Source: Mangrovicoccus sp. HB161399
GTDB lineage: Bacteria; Pseudomonadota; Alphaproteobacteria; Rhodobacterales; Rhodobacteraceae
Direction of reading: 5' to 3'
Length of the DNA stretch: 49,812 nucleotides
Assembly: GCF_013184745.1 (NCBI RefSeq)
Contig: NZ_JAATVU010000042.1
Span: forward strand, 1 to 49,812
Each line of letters opens with the position of its first letter. Within the stretch, counting starts at the first letter, position 1. The notes beneath the pieces were generated by a model, which was not told the DNA's origin, did not search any database, and saw only the letters and a list, made by a program, of their open reading frames with translations. Positions 1 through 8,412 of the stretch are shown piece after piece. A program made the translations under genes and the position numbers.

Positions 1-451
1 GCCGGCGAGGAAGCGGCAGGCACCTCGCGATCCCGGATCCTGCACCGGGTCGGCCGCACGCCCCGGAGGCCATCCCGGCCGCGCGTCCGCCGCGCCGCCG
101 GGGACCGCGGTCCCATGGCGGGGCTTCCCCCGCCTCGCAGACCTCGCAGAAGGTGACGCCTTGCAACGCCGCAGGCGGGCACTTGTGGGCAACTTCAAGA
201 GGCAGAGTGGCCCCCAAGGCGGCCGTCCGGCGCGGCGCTGGCAGGCTCGGCAGCTTCGCCATGCCCGAAGTGCAAGGCATTATTGACGGGTTCATTGCGC
301 CCCGGCGACGTCCGACGGCAGACGGGCCCGGCCTGACGGCAATGCCCGTTCCCGGGAGCCGCTCAGCTGCGTGAAATGCCCCGCAGGCGTGCCGCCGCGC
401 CGGGAGGGGCCATCCTGCGGGCCGAAGGAAAGGGGGCAGCGGGCAACGCCG
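1..451. other. Non-coding stretch at window edge
   Basis: I read both strands and see no gene with a credible start, domain or family signature. The sequence is GC-rich with short open frames only. It lies downstream of the minus-strand regulator that ends at 452, so it may hold that gene's 3' trailer. Confidence 0.5.
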
Positions 452-2029
452 TCACCTGGCCCGGAATCCGAGCCTGTCCAGCGACCGCTCCAGCTCGCCG
501 CGGATGGCGGGGTCGCGGAACGGAAAGGCCGTGAAGAACTGCTCGGCCGTGGTGTCCGGCCTGCGCTCGAAGGTGCGCAGCTTCCAGTATGCGGCCTCCT
601 CGGGCTTGCCCGCGATGTCGCAGATTGCGGCGGCGATCGCGCTGATCAGGTGGTGCGCGCCGGGCTTCCTCGCGCCCTGCGCCGACCAATGCGCCGCCCG
701 GTCGAGATTGCCGATATGCAGATGTGCGATGCCCCGCGCCGATTCCATCGCGTAGAGGAACGGATCGAGCGGGCTGAGATCGACCGCCTTGCGGACCGCG
801 CCGAGCGCCTGCTCGCCCTGGCCTGCCATGACGCTGGCCCAGCCATGCGCGTAATGGCCCTGCGCGAAGCTCGGGCTGAGGCTCATCGCCCGCTCCAGCC
901 AGGCCTGCCCCGCCTCGGGATCGCCGCGCAGCCAGTGCGCACGCCCGTAGGTGAAATTGCCGAACGGATCCATCGGGTCCAGCTCGACCGCGCGCTCGGC
1001 ATGGCGGCGGGCATCCTCGACATCCGCCTGCCGGTCGCCGCCGTAGCGCAGGAAGGCCGATTGGAAGCTGGTGAAGGACAGCGCTGCATGGGCGCGGGCG
1101 AAATGCGGGTCGAGCGCCGTGGCGCGGGCGAAATGCGCGGCGGCGCGGGCATTGTCGGCGCGGTTGAAGCGGTACATGTGCTGGATGCCGAGGTGGTAGC
1201 AGCCCCAGGCATCGAGCGACTCCGGGCTCTTCAGCCGCGCGAGCTCGGCCTCCTGCAGCGGAACGTGCAGCTCGGTGGCGGAGACCACGAGAGCGGCGAT
1301 CTCGTCGCGCATCAGGTGGACGTCGCCGATGTCGCCGCTGCGGCGCTCGGCCCAGATCGCCTGGCCGCTGCGGCAGTCGGCCAGCTCCACTGCAATCGCC
1401 AGCCGGTCGCCGATCAGTTCCACCGTTCCTGTCAGAAGATAGGTCGCCCCGAGGATCGCACCGATTTCCTCGGCGGACTGGCTGCTGCCGCGGAAGCGGA
1501 AGCTCGAGCCGCGGGCGATCACCTTCAGCCAGCGCAGCCGCGACAGCGACGCGATCAGCTCGCCCGGCACGGCATCGGCGATGGCCCCATAGCGCTCGGG
1601 CGCGCCGACAAGGGCGAAGGGCAGCACGGCGAGCGAGGGCTGCCGGCCGGTTTCGGCGGGCGCGTCCCCCGCGGCGCCGGGACCCGGCAGTGCCTCTGCT
1701 GCCCGCGCCGGCAGCGCATTGCCCAGCCGCGCCTCGGCGACGAATCGGAATCCGCGGCCATGCAGGGTGCGGATGTATTTCTGCAGCGCGCCGCTGTCGC
1801 CCAGGGCCTTGCGCGCGGATTTCACCAGCGTGGAGATCGCCGCGTCCGTGACGATCCGGCCTTCCCAGATCCGGTCGGCCAGCTCGTCCTTGCCGACCAG
1901 CCGGTCGGCATTCTCGACCAGATGGGCGATCAGCGCGAAGGCGCGCGGCTCGACGGCCAGCCTTTCGCCGTCGCGGAGCAGTTCCCCGCGGCCGAGATCG
2001 AGCGTGAAGCCGTCGAAAAGGTATTGCAC
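452..2029 (-). CDS. Winged-helix (OmpR/CadC-type) regulator with TolB-like and TPR domains
   Basis: The 525-residue product begins with an OmpR/PhoB-type winged-helix DNA-binding domain (residues ~1-100; ends with the typical HGRGFRFV wing). A TolB-like/adenylate-cyclase-associated segment follows (~135-255; 'LAVLPFALVG', 'YLLTGTVELIGDRLAIAVEL'), then TPR-like helical repeats (~290-500). There is no receiver domain and I see no hydrophobic segment long enough to be a transmembrane helix, so unlike CadC itself it is probably cytosolic. It is transcribed divergently from the methyltransferase/OsmC operon, with a 122-bp shared gap, and most likely controls that operon. The input signal is unknown; TPR regulators of this class usually sense through protein contacts. 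Family assignment is firm, target assignment is inference. Confidence 0.88.
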   Translation of the reverse strand: MQYLFDGFTLDLGRGELLRDGERLAVEPRAFALIAHLVENADRLVGKDELADRIWEGRIVTDAAISTLVKSARKALGDSGALQKYIRTLHGRGFRFVAEARLGNALPARAAEALPGPGAAGDAPAETGRQPSLAVLPFALVGAPERYGAIADAVPGELIASLSRLRWLKVIARGSSFRFRGSSQSAEEIGAILGATYLLTGTVELIGDRLAIAVELADCRSGQAIWAERRSGDIGDVHLMRDEIAALVVSATELHVPLQEAELARLKSPESLDAWGCYHLGIQHMYRFNRADNARAAAHFARATALDPHFARAHAALSFTSFQSAFLRYGGDRQADVEDARRHAERAVELDPMDPFGNFTYGRAHWLRGDPEAGQAWLERAMSLSPSFAQGHYAHGWASVMAGQGEQALGAVRKAVDLSPLDPFLYAMESARGIAHLHIGNLDRAAHWSAQGARKPGAHHLISAIAAAICDIAGKPEEAAYWKLRTFERRPDTTAEQFFTAFPFRDPAIRGELERSLDRLGFRAR

Positions 2030-2151
2030 GGGCGTGTCCGGGAAAAACTCAGGAAATCCCCAGGATCGTCTCAGACATCGCTCAAGCTGGCAAGCGCGGC
2101 GTCGCGTAGACCTCCTTCAGAGCCGGACGGACCGGCACGGAGGACCCAGAA

Positions 2152-3039
2152 ATGACGCGCCAGGACCCGATCCAAGTCCCGCAAGACGATACCGCCCTCG
2201 TGAGCTTCTGGAACGAGGTGCTCGCCCCGAAATTCATCCGCTACCGCCATGTCCTGGTCGGCGGCCTGTCGCGCCACAGCGCCGAGGTGATGCCCGCCCT
2301 TGGCGTCCGTCCCGGCGAGCGCGTGCTCGATGTCGGCTGCGGCTTCGGCGACACCGCCATCGCCCTGGCCCGGCGCGTCGGCCCGGCCGGACATGTCACC
2401 GGCGTGGATTGCTGCGATGCGTTCCTCGGACTCGCTGCCGCCGATGCGGCGGAGCAGGGGATCGCCAACCTGGAATTCGTCCGCGGCGATGCCGAGAAGG
2501 GCCTGGCGCCGGGCGCCCATGATTTCGTCTTCTCCCGCTTCGGGACGATGTTCTTCGCCAATCCGGTCGCGGGGCTGCGCTCCATGCGCCGGGCGCTGAA
2601 GCCGGGCGGGCGGATGGCCCATATCGTCTGGCGCTGCCGTGGGGACAATCCTTGGCTCGACGCTCCCCACCGCGTGGTGCGGCAGTTCCTGCCGGCCCCC
2701 GGCGCGGATGCCCGCACCTGCGGCCCGGGACCGTTCTCCATGGCGGACGAGGCCCGGACCCGCGCCCAGATGGAGGCTGCAGGCTTCGAGGACATCGCCT
2801 TCCGCCGCTTTGACGCCAAGGTGCTGGTGGGACGGGGCATCGCCGATGCCATCGCCTTCCAGCTGGCGCTCGGCCCGGCGGGCGAGACCTTCCGCGAGGC
2901 GGGCAGCCTTGCCGAAGACCGGCGCGCCGAGATCGAGGCCGCGCTGGCCGTGCTCTTCGCGGCCTCCGAGACCACGGCCGAAGGCCTGTGGATGGACAGT
3001 TCCTCCTGGCTGATCACGGCGCGCGCGCCCTCGGCCTGA
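2152..3039 (+). CDS. Class I SAM-dependent methyltransferase
   Basis: The 295-residue protein has the class I methyltransferase Rossmann fold. Motif I, VLDVGCGFGDTA, lies at ~57-68 and binds SAM; an acidic residue follows motif II (GVDCCDAF), and the post-I region reads NLEFVRGDAE. It resembles UbiE/COQ5-like small-molecule methyltransferases, but the substrate cannot be told. The ATG is preceded by GGAGG at about 10 bases, so this start is secure. It is the first gene of a run of four co-directional genes ending at 5515, with 40 bp to the OsmC gene, and it is divergent from the winged-helix/TPR regulator. No membrane segment or signal peptide is present. Confidence 0.9.
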   Translation: MTRQDPIQVPQDDTALVSFWNEVLAPKFIRYRHVLVGGLSRHSAEVMPALGVRPGERVLDVGCGFGDTAIALARRVGPAGHVTGVDCCDAFLGLAAADAAEQGIANLEFVRGDAEKGLAPGAHDFVFSRFGTMFFANPVAGLRSMRRALKPGGRMAHIVWRCRGDNPWLDAPHRVVRQFLPAPGADARTCGPGPFSMADEARTRAQMEAAGFEDIAFRRFDAKVLVGRGIADAIAFQLALGPAGETFREAGSLAEDRRAEIEAALAVLFAASETTAEGLWMDSSSWLITARAPSA

Positions 3040-3079
3040 CCCGGTTCCACGACCCACCCCTCGCAGAAAGGAAAGACCC

Positions 3080-3652
3080 ATGACCATCGAGACCCCGATC
3101 CGTCCCGCCGCCGCCGACAACGGCGTCAACACCGAAGCCCTGATCGGCGCGCGCGGCGCCTTCGAGCAGATGCCCGCAGCGGCGCAGTTCACCTTCCGCA
3201 GCAGCTGCGCCTGGAACACCGGCACGCAGAGCCGCAACACGATCAACGGCTATGCCGGGCTCGGGCAGGAACATGCGCGCAAGCGGACCTTCACCATCGA
3301 CTCCGACCATCCGGAAGTCTTCGCCGCCGAGGACACCGCTGCAACCCCGCCGGAGATCGTCCTGGCCGCGCTGGCCTCCTGCCTGACCGGCGGCGTTGCC
3401 GCCGTCGCCCAGCACCGCGGCATCCAGCTGCATTCGGTCCGGTCGCTGGTCGAAGGCGACATGGACGTGCGCGGCATCCTCGGCATGGACCCCGAGATCC
3501 GCAACGGCTTCTCCGCCATCCGCGTCCGGTTCGAGATCGATGCCGACGCGTCGCCCGAGGACATTGCCGCGCTGGCCGCCCAGTCGCAGAAGCGCTCCGC
3601 CGTCTTCGACATGCTGTGCAACCCCAGCCAGGTGTCCGTCTCGGTCGCCTGA
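3080..3652 (+). CDS. OsmC family protein
   Basis: The 190-residue protein carries the OsmC/Ohr fold signature: a central helix VLAALASCLTGGVAAVAQHRGI containing one conserved cysteine (in ASCL), followed by beta strands with VEGDMDVRG and IRVRFEIDAD. OsmC-family proteins are cytosolic thiol peroxidases or related hydroperoxide-handling proteins. This member is longer than classical OsmC (~140 aa) at both ends, and a second cysteine sits near the C terminus (DMLCNPSQ), so the two-cysteine peroxidase chemistry is possible but unproven. An AGGAAAG ribosome site lies 8 bases before the ATG. It is the second gene of the operon and is followed after 65 bp by the flavoprotein. Confidence 0.88.
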   Translation: MTIETPIRPAAADNGVNTEALIGARGAFEQMPAAAQFTFRSSCAWNTGTQSRNTINGYAGLGQEHARKRTFTIDSDHPEVFAAEDTAATPPEIVLAALASCLTGGVAAVAQHRGIQLHSVRSLVEGDMDVRGILGMDPEIRNGFSAIRVRFEIDADASPEDIAALAAQSQKRSAVFDMLCNPSQVSVSVA

Positions 3653-3717
3653 GCCCCGCCCGGAGCCCGGCACCTCCCGGCCGGCTCCGGACCCCTGACC
3701 CGCGAAGGGGACGCCCC

Positions 3718-4953
3718 GTGAAATCGATCCATACCCTCGTCATCGGCGCCGGCCAGGCCGGACTCGCCGCCAGCCGCTGCCTGTCCGAGCGCGGCATCGA
3801 GCATGTCGTGCTGGAACGCGGCGAGATCGCCAATTCCTGGCGGCACGAGCGCTGGGACAGCCTGCGCCTGCTGACCCCGAACTGGCAGAGCCGCCTGCCC
3901 GGCCATGCCCATGGCGGCCCCGATCCGGACGGGTTCATGGCCATGCCCGAGGTGGTCCGCTTCCTCGAAGGCTATGCCGCCCTCGGCCGCGCCCCGGTCG
4001 AGGAGCGGACCCGCGTCACCCGCGTCCGCCGCATCGGCGGCGGCTACAGCGTGGAGACCGACCGCGGCGGCTGGGCCTGCCGCAACCTGATCCTGGCGAC
4101 CGGTGCCTGCAATGCAGCGAAGATCCCCGCCTGCGCCGCCGCGTTGCCCTCCGGCATCGCGCAGCTGACGCCGCTGGGCTACCGAAATCCGGCGCAGCTT
4201 GCCCCCGGCGGGGTGCTGGTCGTCGGCGCCTCGGCCACCGGCGTGCAGCTGGCCGCCGAGATCCGCGCCGCCGGGCACGAAGTCACCTTGGCCGCGGGCG
4301 CGCATGTCCGCGTGCCGCGCTGGTACCGCGGCCGCGACATCCAGCGGTGGATGGACTGCACGGGCCTCCATGACACGCCGGCAGCGGAGGTCGACGACCT
4401 CGCCCGCGTCCGCCGCCTGCCTTCGCTGCAGCTCGCGGGCGATGGCCGGCGGCGCTTCCTCGACCTCAGCGCGCTGCGCGCTGCGGGAGTCGAGATCGCC
4501 GGGCGGCTGGCCGCGATCCGAGACGGGCAGGCGCTGTTCTCCGGCGGGCTGGCGAATGACTGCGCGCTGGCGGATCTGAAGATGAACCGGCTGCTCGGCA
4601 CCATCGACGCCTGGATCGGGGCCAACGAACCCGGTCCGCTGCCGCCGCCCGAGCGCTTCGCGCCCACCGCGGTGCCGGAGCGGCCCCGGCTGGTCCACGA
4701 TCTGGCCGGCGGCCGGTTCCGCACGGTGATCTGGGCAACCGGCTTCCGGCCAGATTTCGGCTGGCTGGACCTGCCGGTCTTCGATGCCAAGGGCGCGCTG
4801 CGCCACGAGGGCGGCCATGTGCTGCCCGGGCTCTACGTGCTGGGGCTGCCCTTCCTGCGGCGGCGCAACTCGGCCCTGATCGACGGGGTCGGCGCCGATG
4901 CCGCCCATGTCGCCGCCCATATCCTGGAAACCCGCGGCCGCCTGGCTGCATGA
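3718..4953 (+). CDS. FAD/NAD(P)-binding monooxygenase-like oxidoreductase
   Basis: I chose the GTG at 3718 because the Rossmann fingerprint starts at once (VKSIHTLVIGAGQAGLAA, GxGxxG) and a GAAGGGGA ribosome site lies 8-15 bases upstream; the open frame extends further upstream without homology. The ~411-residue protein also has a WRHERWDSLRLLTPNW segment typical of FAD-dependent Trk-like/flavin monooxygenases, a second dinucleotide motif (VVGASATGVQLAAEI) and the late ATGFRPDF motif. It should oxidise a small molecule with NAD(P)H and O2 or act as a disulfide/quinone reductase. The substrate is unknown. It sits between two OsmC-type genes, 13 bp before the second, suggesting a peroxide or electrophile detoxification role. 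Confidence 0.88.
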   Translation: MKSIHTLVIGAGQAGLAASRCLSERGIEHVVLERGEIANSWRHERWDSLRLLTPNWQSRLPGHAHGGPDPDGFMAMPEVVRFLEGYAALGRAPVEERTRVTRVRRIGGGYSVETDRGGWACRNLILATGACNAAKIPACAAALPSGIAQLTPLGYRNPAQLAPGGVLVVGASATGVQLAAEIRAAGHEVTLAAGAHVRVPRWYRGRDIQRWMDCTGLHDTPAAEVDDLARVRRLPSLQLAGDGRRRFLDLSALRAAGVEIAGRLAAIRDGQALFSGGLANDCALADLKMNRLLGTIDAWIGANEPGPLPPPERFAPTAVPERPRLVHDLAGGRFRTVIWATGFRPDFGWLDLPVFDAKGALRHEGGHVLPGLYVLGLPFLRRRNSALIDGVGADAAHVAAHILETRGRLAA

Positions 4954-4966
4954 CTGGAGAGAGACC

Positions 4967-5515
4967 ATGAAGGACATTCCCGCACGCACCGCCCAGCAGG
5001 AGGCCGATGCCCGCATCCGCGAGGCCCAGTCCCGGGTCATCGCGCGCATGGAGGCGGATCTTTCCGCAGCGCGCAGCACCATCGTTACCACCGGCGAGAT
5101 CGGCGAGGGGCTGGCCTGCCAGGTGCAGCAGGGCAGGTTTTCGGCCGTGCTCGATCTCGGTCCCGGCATGGGCGGCACCGCTGCGGGCCCGTCGCCGGGC
5201 TTCCATGCCCGCGCCGCGATCTGCGGCTGCGTCGCCATCCAGGTCAAGATGCTCGCCGCCCGCGAGGGGCTGGCCTTCGACCGGGTTCTGGTCACGGTGG
5301 AGACCGATTTCGACGATGCCGCGCTTTTCGGTCTGGGCGACGGTCCTGCCGCGCCGCTGGAAACCCGCGTTGCGATTGCCATCGACAGCGCCGAGGACAG
5401 CGACCGGATCGAGGCGCTGGTGGACCGCGCCCTCGAGATGGACCCCTGGTACATGGCGCTGCGCGACCGGCAGCGTGTCCGCAGCACCCTTTCGGTCCGC
5501 CCGGCCGCGGGCTGA
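4967..5515 (+). CDS. Second OsmC-like protein
   Basis: The 182-residue product starts at the ATG of MKDIPARTAQQEADARI, with GGAGAGA upstream and a 13-bp gap to the flavoprotein gene. The core (GFHARAAICGCVAIQVKMLAAREGL, then VLVTVETDFD and DRALEMDPWYMALRD) matches the divergent OsmC-like branch often found next to flavoprotein monooxygenases. Two cysteines lie close together in the central helix (ICGC), unlike the widely separated pair of Ohr. Last gene of the four-gene operon. A redox or hydroperoxide role is inferred from family and neighbours only. Confidence 0.8.
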   Translation: MKDIPARTAQQEADARIREAQSRVIARMEADLSAARSTIVTTGEIGEGLACQVQQGRFSAVLDLGPGMGGTAAGPSPGFHARAAICGCVAIQVKMLAAREGLAFDRVLVTVETDFDDAALFGLGDGPAAPLETRVAIAIDSAEDSDRIEALVDRALEMDPWYMALRDRQRVRSTLSVRPAAG

Positions 5516-6754
5516 GCGGGGCCGCTGGGCCGGTGGTTCGGCCCAGCCGTCCCATGCCGGTGCCGGACCTGCATCTGCCCGGCGTTTCTCCGGCCTCGTG
5601 TTCCGGCTTCAAGGCGATCCCGGTTGCGCCGGGCCCGCCGCCGCCATCCCATTGTCCGCGCCCCGGCGGGCAGGCAAGTGGTGCTGGCGTCCAGGCGGCC
5701 GACGGATCCGGCGGCGGCCTGGATGCAAGTTTCGGCGTCGCCCATGGCCGCGCGGCCTTGCGCCGGAAGCGCTCGGACCAAACGGGCGCCCTTGTCCTCT
5801 CTGGAACCCGATACCGGGGCGGGTGCTTCCGCCGCAACAAGGCTTCCCGCATTCGAAAGCGCCTGATCAATCGCTGTGCGGGAAGGCCGGACAATCCGCG
5901 GGAACGGTTCCGCGGCCACCGGGATCGCGGCGATGCGCTGCCATCTGTCTGGACCGCGCCGCGAGCCGCACCGGCCCGTTCTGGCCAGGCTTTTGATGAG
6001 GCGCGCGTGCCGGCTCTCCGTCATGTGCGCGCAATCGCCCGGGATGGGAGCGGCGCCCCGCGAGGGACATCGGAAGACTTTGAAATCGGGGATTTCCGCC
6101 CGGTGGAGAGCCCGGCTGAGCCGCCCCCGATACAGCGGGGCAGCCGCTCGCGCATCTCGCTAGGGTGCCGCTGTGCCGCGCCGCGCCGCCGCCAACCGGA
6201 AGCTGAGATGAAGCCGCTTCTTCCGCCGGAACAATCCCGGATGCAGAAGAACTGCGGGCCGCATCGCCCTGCGAATGCCGGAAGGCGCGCAGCATGCGGT
6301 CGGGGATGGCAATCAGGACGAGGCCGGAGGTCAGGGCTTCCCCGCTGCCATCCGTCGCCGGAAGGCCAGTGGGTCGGCGCGGGCCAGCCGGCCCTCGGGC
6401 CAGCGATTGCAAGCCGCGCGTGGATGTTGGGTTCCTGCGGCGCATCGGTGGCGAACACCGGGCTCGGCGTCCCAGCCCGCAGGTTTTCCGGCGCCGGATC
6501 CCGGATCCAGCCACACCGCGCCATCAGGCGCATCCAGCCAGGCGGCCCCGCCTGTTGCCGCCATCGGGCTCCGGCGTCCAGTGCAGCGCAGGCAGCTCCG
6601 GCCAGCACTCAATGCGCGCCGGCCGGGCTCCCGCAACAAGCCTTGCCCCTGGCGCAGGGCCCGTTGCCGCAGGGGTGCCCTGTAGACGGGCCCGAAGGCG
6701 GACACCGGCACCGGAGCCGCTTGAAGGCGGTGCTGCGTCGCGTATACCCGCGGC
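5516..6754. other. Long GC-rich stretch without a recognisable gene
   Basis: About 1.2 kb between the OsmC-like gene and the unknown gene at 6755. Several long open frames exist on both strands, but all look like GC-driven frames rich in Arg/Pro/Ala without family signatures. Minus-strand frames at ~6240-6640 contain short protein-like patches that change frame, compatible with a decayed gene, but I could not assign a family. Confidence 0.45.
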
Positions 6755-7429
6755 ATGGCAACGAAAAGCTTCTCGATTTCCCTGCGCGACGACGGAACCG
6801 CCCGCCTGTCGTTCATCTACCGGACCCCCCGCCAGACGGGGATCTCGCGCCTGTCCTGCGACCTGGCCGCCGCCGGGCTCGCCCGGCTGGCCGCGTTCTG
6901 CGAGATCTGCGATCTCCAGCCTGCGCGGACCCTGCCGCTCGGCCTCGATCTCGATGCCCTGGCGCTGCGCTGGGTGCCCGGGACACCCGGCATGCTGCAT
7001 ATCCTCCGCATGGGGCGCCAGTCGGCCGGCACCGTCGCCGCGCCCTTCCACGACCTGCATGCCGAACTGGAGGAGGCCACGGACCGCTGCCTGGCGATGG
7101 CACGGACGTCCCGCCGCGGCCGGATCATCTGGGAGCTGCTGGGCGGCTGCGGCCGCCCGGAGGCCCTGCCGGCCCATCTGCCGCCGGACGAGGCCGACCA
7201 TATCCTCCACCGGCTTTCCGAGATCACGCTGCTCTCGCTCGCGGGGGACGCCGCGAACCCGAAATCCGGGCTGTCCCGCAAGCTGCGGCGCACCAGGAGC
7301 TCGGACGAGGCGGCGGAGCATGTCGGCGCGGCGCTTTCGGCGCAGGCCCGGCTGCTTTTCCCGTCCGGCGGCCTGCCCCATGCCGGGGCGCCGGCACCGG
7401 ACGGAGCCCTCGCCCGGGGGCTGGCCTGA
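6755..7429 (+). CDS. Uncharacterised protein, 224 aa
   Basis: I do not recognise a family. The frame has protein-like composition throughout (start MATKSFSISLRDDGTARLSFIYRTPRQ), unlike the Arg/Pro-rich shadow frames around it. It has no signal peptide or membrane helix. Central helices (FHDLHAELEEATDRCLAMARTS) and a basic patch near residues 170-185 (KLRRTRSS) are visible. The upstream sequence is unusually free of a clear ribosome site. The gene stands alone between two non-coding, decayed regions and converges on the DMT-transporter remnant downstream. Confidence 0.6.
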   Translation: MATKSFSISLRDDGTARLSFIYRTPRQTGISRLSCDLAAAGLARLAAFCEICDLQPARTLPLGLDLDALALRWVPGTPGMLHILRMGRQSAGTVAAPFHDLHAELEEATDRCLAMARTSRRGRIIWELLGGCGRPEALPAHLPPDEADHILHRLSEITLLSLAGDAANPKSGLSRKLRRTRSSDEAAEHVGAALSAQARLLFPSGGLPHAGAPAPDGALARGLA

Positions 7430-7435
7430 CGCGGG

Positions 7436-7712
7436 GCTGGCCCCAGATCTTCATGAGGCCGAGCCCGGCGGCGATTGCCAGCGGCCCGCCGGTTCCCCGG
7501 GCAGGACCGTGGCGATCAGGATCGCGATGAGGATGCCCGACCCGCGCACGGCCGCGACGAGGGCGACCTGGGCCCGGGGCGAAGGTCCGGACCGCAATCC
7601 AGCAGGACGCGAGCGACATCGCGCCCGCCGCGAGGCCGGTCCTCCGCTCCGGAAGGGTCGCCCGGAAGGCGGACCGTCTGAGGGCCGCCCAAGCGTAGAG
7701 CACCATCCCGGC
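7436..7712 (-). pseudogene. Decayed EamA/DMT transporter (C-terminal part)
   Basis: Reading the minus strand, one frame gives MVLYAWAALRRS...GLAAGAMSLASCWIAVRTFAP; the homology then continues in a second frame as AQVALVAAVRGSGILIAILI...LPGEPAGRW and returns to the first as LAIAAGLGLMKIWG. Joined, these make the last three transmembrane segments of an EamA-domain transporter (the typical 'APVALVAALRE...GE' pattern). At least two frameshifts separate the pieces, and the N-terminal half is missing. The break coincides with the IS481 remnant that begins at ~7719, so insertion probably split the gene. Confidence 0.75.
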
Positions 7713-7718
7713 GGCGTC

Positions 7719-7870
7719 TGCTAGGTGTTTGATCCTACGGTTTGATGGTGCGATCCATTCGTCGGCATGGAAGGAAGCACTATGGGACAAGTTCGTCACG
7801 GCTGCGCCACGACCACGCACGCCATCCGAGCTGCAATACAGCGATCGCAAGCTTCGACAGCGGCGCTGAG
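7719..7870 (+). mobile_element. IS481-family remnant: left end and transposase N terminus
   Basis: A left-end-like sequence (TGCTAGGTGTTTGATCCTAC at ~7719) is followed by the start of an IS481-type transposase at 7782, which reads MGQVRHGCATTTHAIRAAIQ and then RSQASTAALSR. The helix-turn-helix region that should follow (GINPKTVAKWRKR in the family) is absent because the sequence switches to IS66 material at ~7870-7880. The rest of the element and its right end were not found. Confidence 0.75.
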
Positions 7871-7879
7871 CCGGATCGC

Positions 7880-8085
7880 GGAACCATCGAGCCCGCCAGT
7901 CTCGACTGCCCCTGCGGCTGCGGGCAGCTCCACCAGATCGGCGAGGACCGGACCGAACGGCTCGACATCGTCTCCGCGCAGTTCCGCGTCATCGTCACGA
8001 TCCGCCCCGCTATGCCTGCCGGATCTGCACGGACGGCGTCGTCTAGGCTCCGGCGCCTGCGCATCTGATCGAAGGCGGGCTGCCG
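7880..8085 (+). mobile_element. IS66-family transposase (TnpC) fragment
   Basis: One frame reads IEPASLDCPCGCGQLHQIGED then RTERLDIVSAQFRVIVTIRP, the zinc-finger region of IS66 TnpC. The homology then shifts frame to PRYACRICTDGVV, hits an in-frame TAG where the family has Gln, and continues APAPAHLIEGGLPT. So the fragment has one frameshift and one nonsense codon. It is fused directly behind the IS481 fragment. Nothing recognisable of IS66 remains after ~8085. Confidence 0.8.
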
Positions 8086-8412
8086 ACCATGGCACGTCGA
8101 TGCCGTCGGGGGCGGTTGCAGCATCAATGCCGCGCGGATCGAAAACCGGTGTTTTGCGGGGATCCACCTTGGCCTCGGCCTGGGGGCCGTCTTCCGCTTG
8201 CCCGGTTCTAGGGGCCGCGCGCGCAGCCGGGCTCCCGCTCGGCAAGCGGGACGGCCCCGGGGTGGCCGCGGATGAAAGCGCGCCGGCGCAGGAATGGAGG
8301 GCTGCACCACAGCGGAGGAAAATTCCGCCGGGTCGCGAGCCCTTCCAGTCAACGCAGCAGGTCGGGCCGGAGGCCCGCGGCAGGGACTCCTGCGGAGGGC
8401 ACGGAGCCCGGG
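8086..8412. other. Non-coding tail of the IS debris region
   Basis: No gene recognised. The 3' end of the ApbE gene lies immediately to the right. A minus-strand patch at ~8100-8180 looks protein-like but cannot be assigned. Confidence 0.4.

Noticed and set aside
5533-7530. A 665-codon plus-strand open frame covering the empty stretch before the unknown gene
   Set aside because: No family signature, shadow-like composition, and it overlaps the better-supported gene at 6755.
7782-8085. A functional insertion sequence
   Set aside because: Both transposase fragments are truncated, and the IS66 part has a frameshift and a stop codon.
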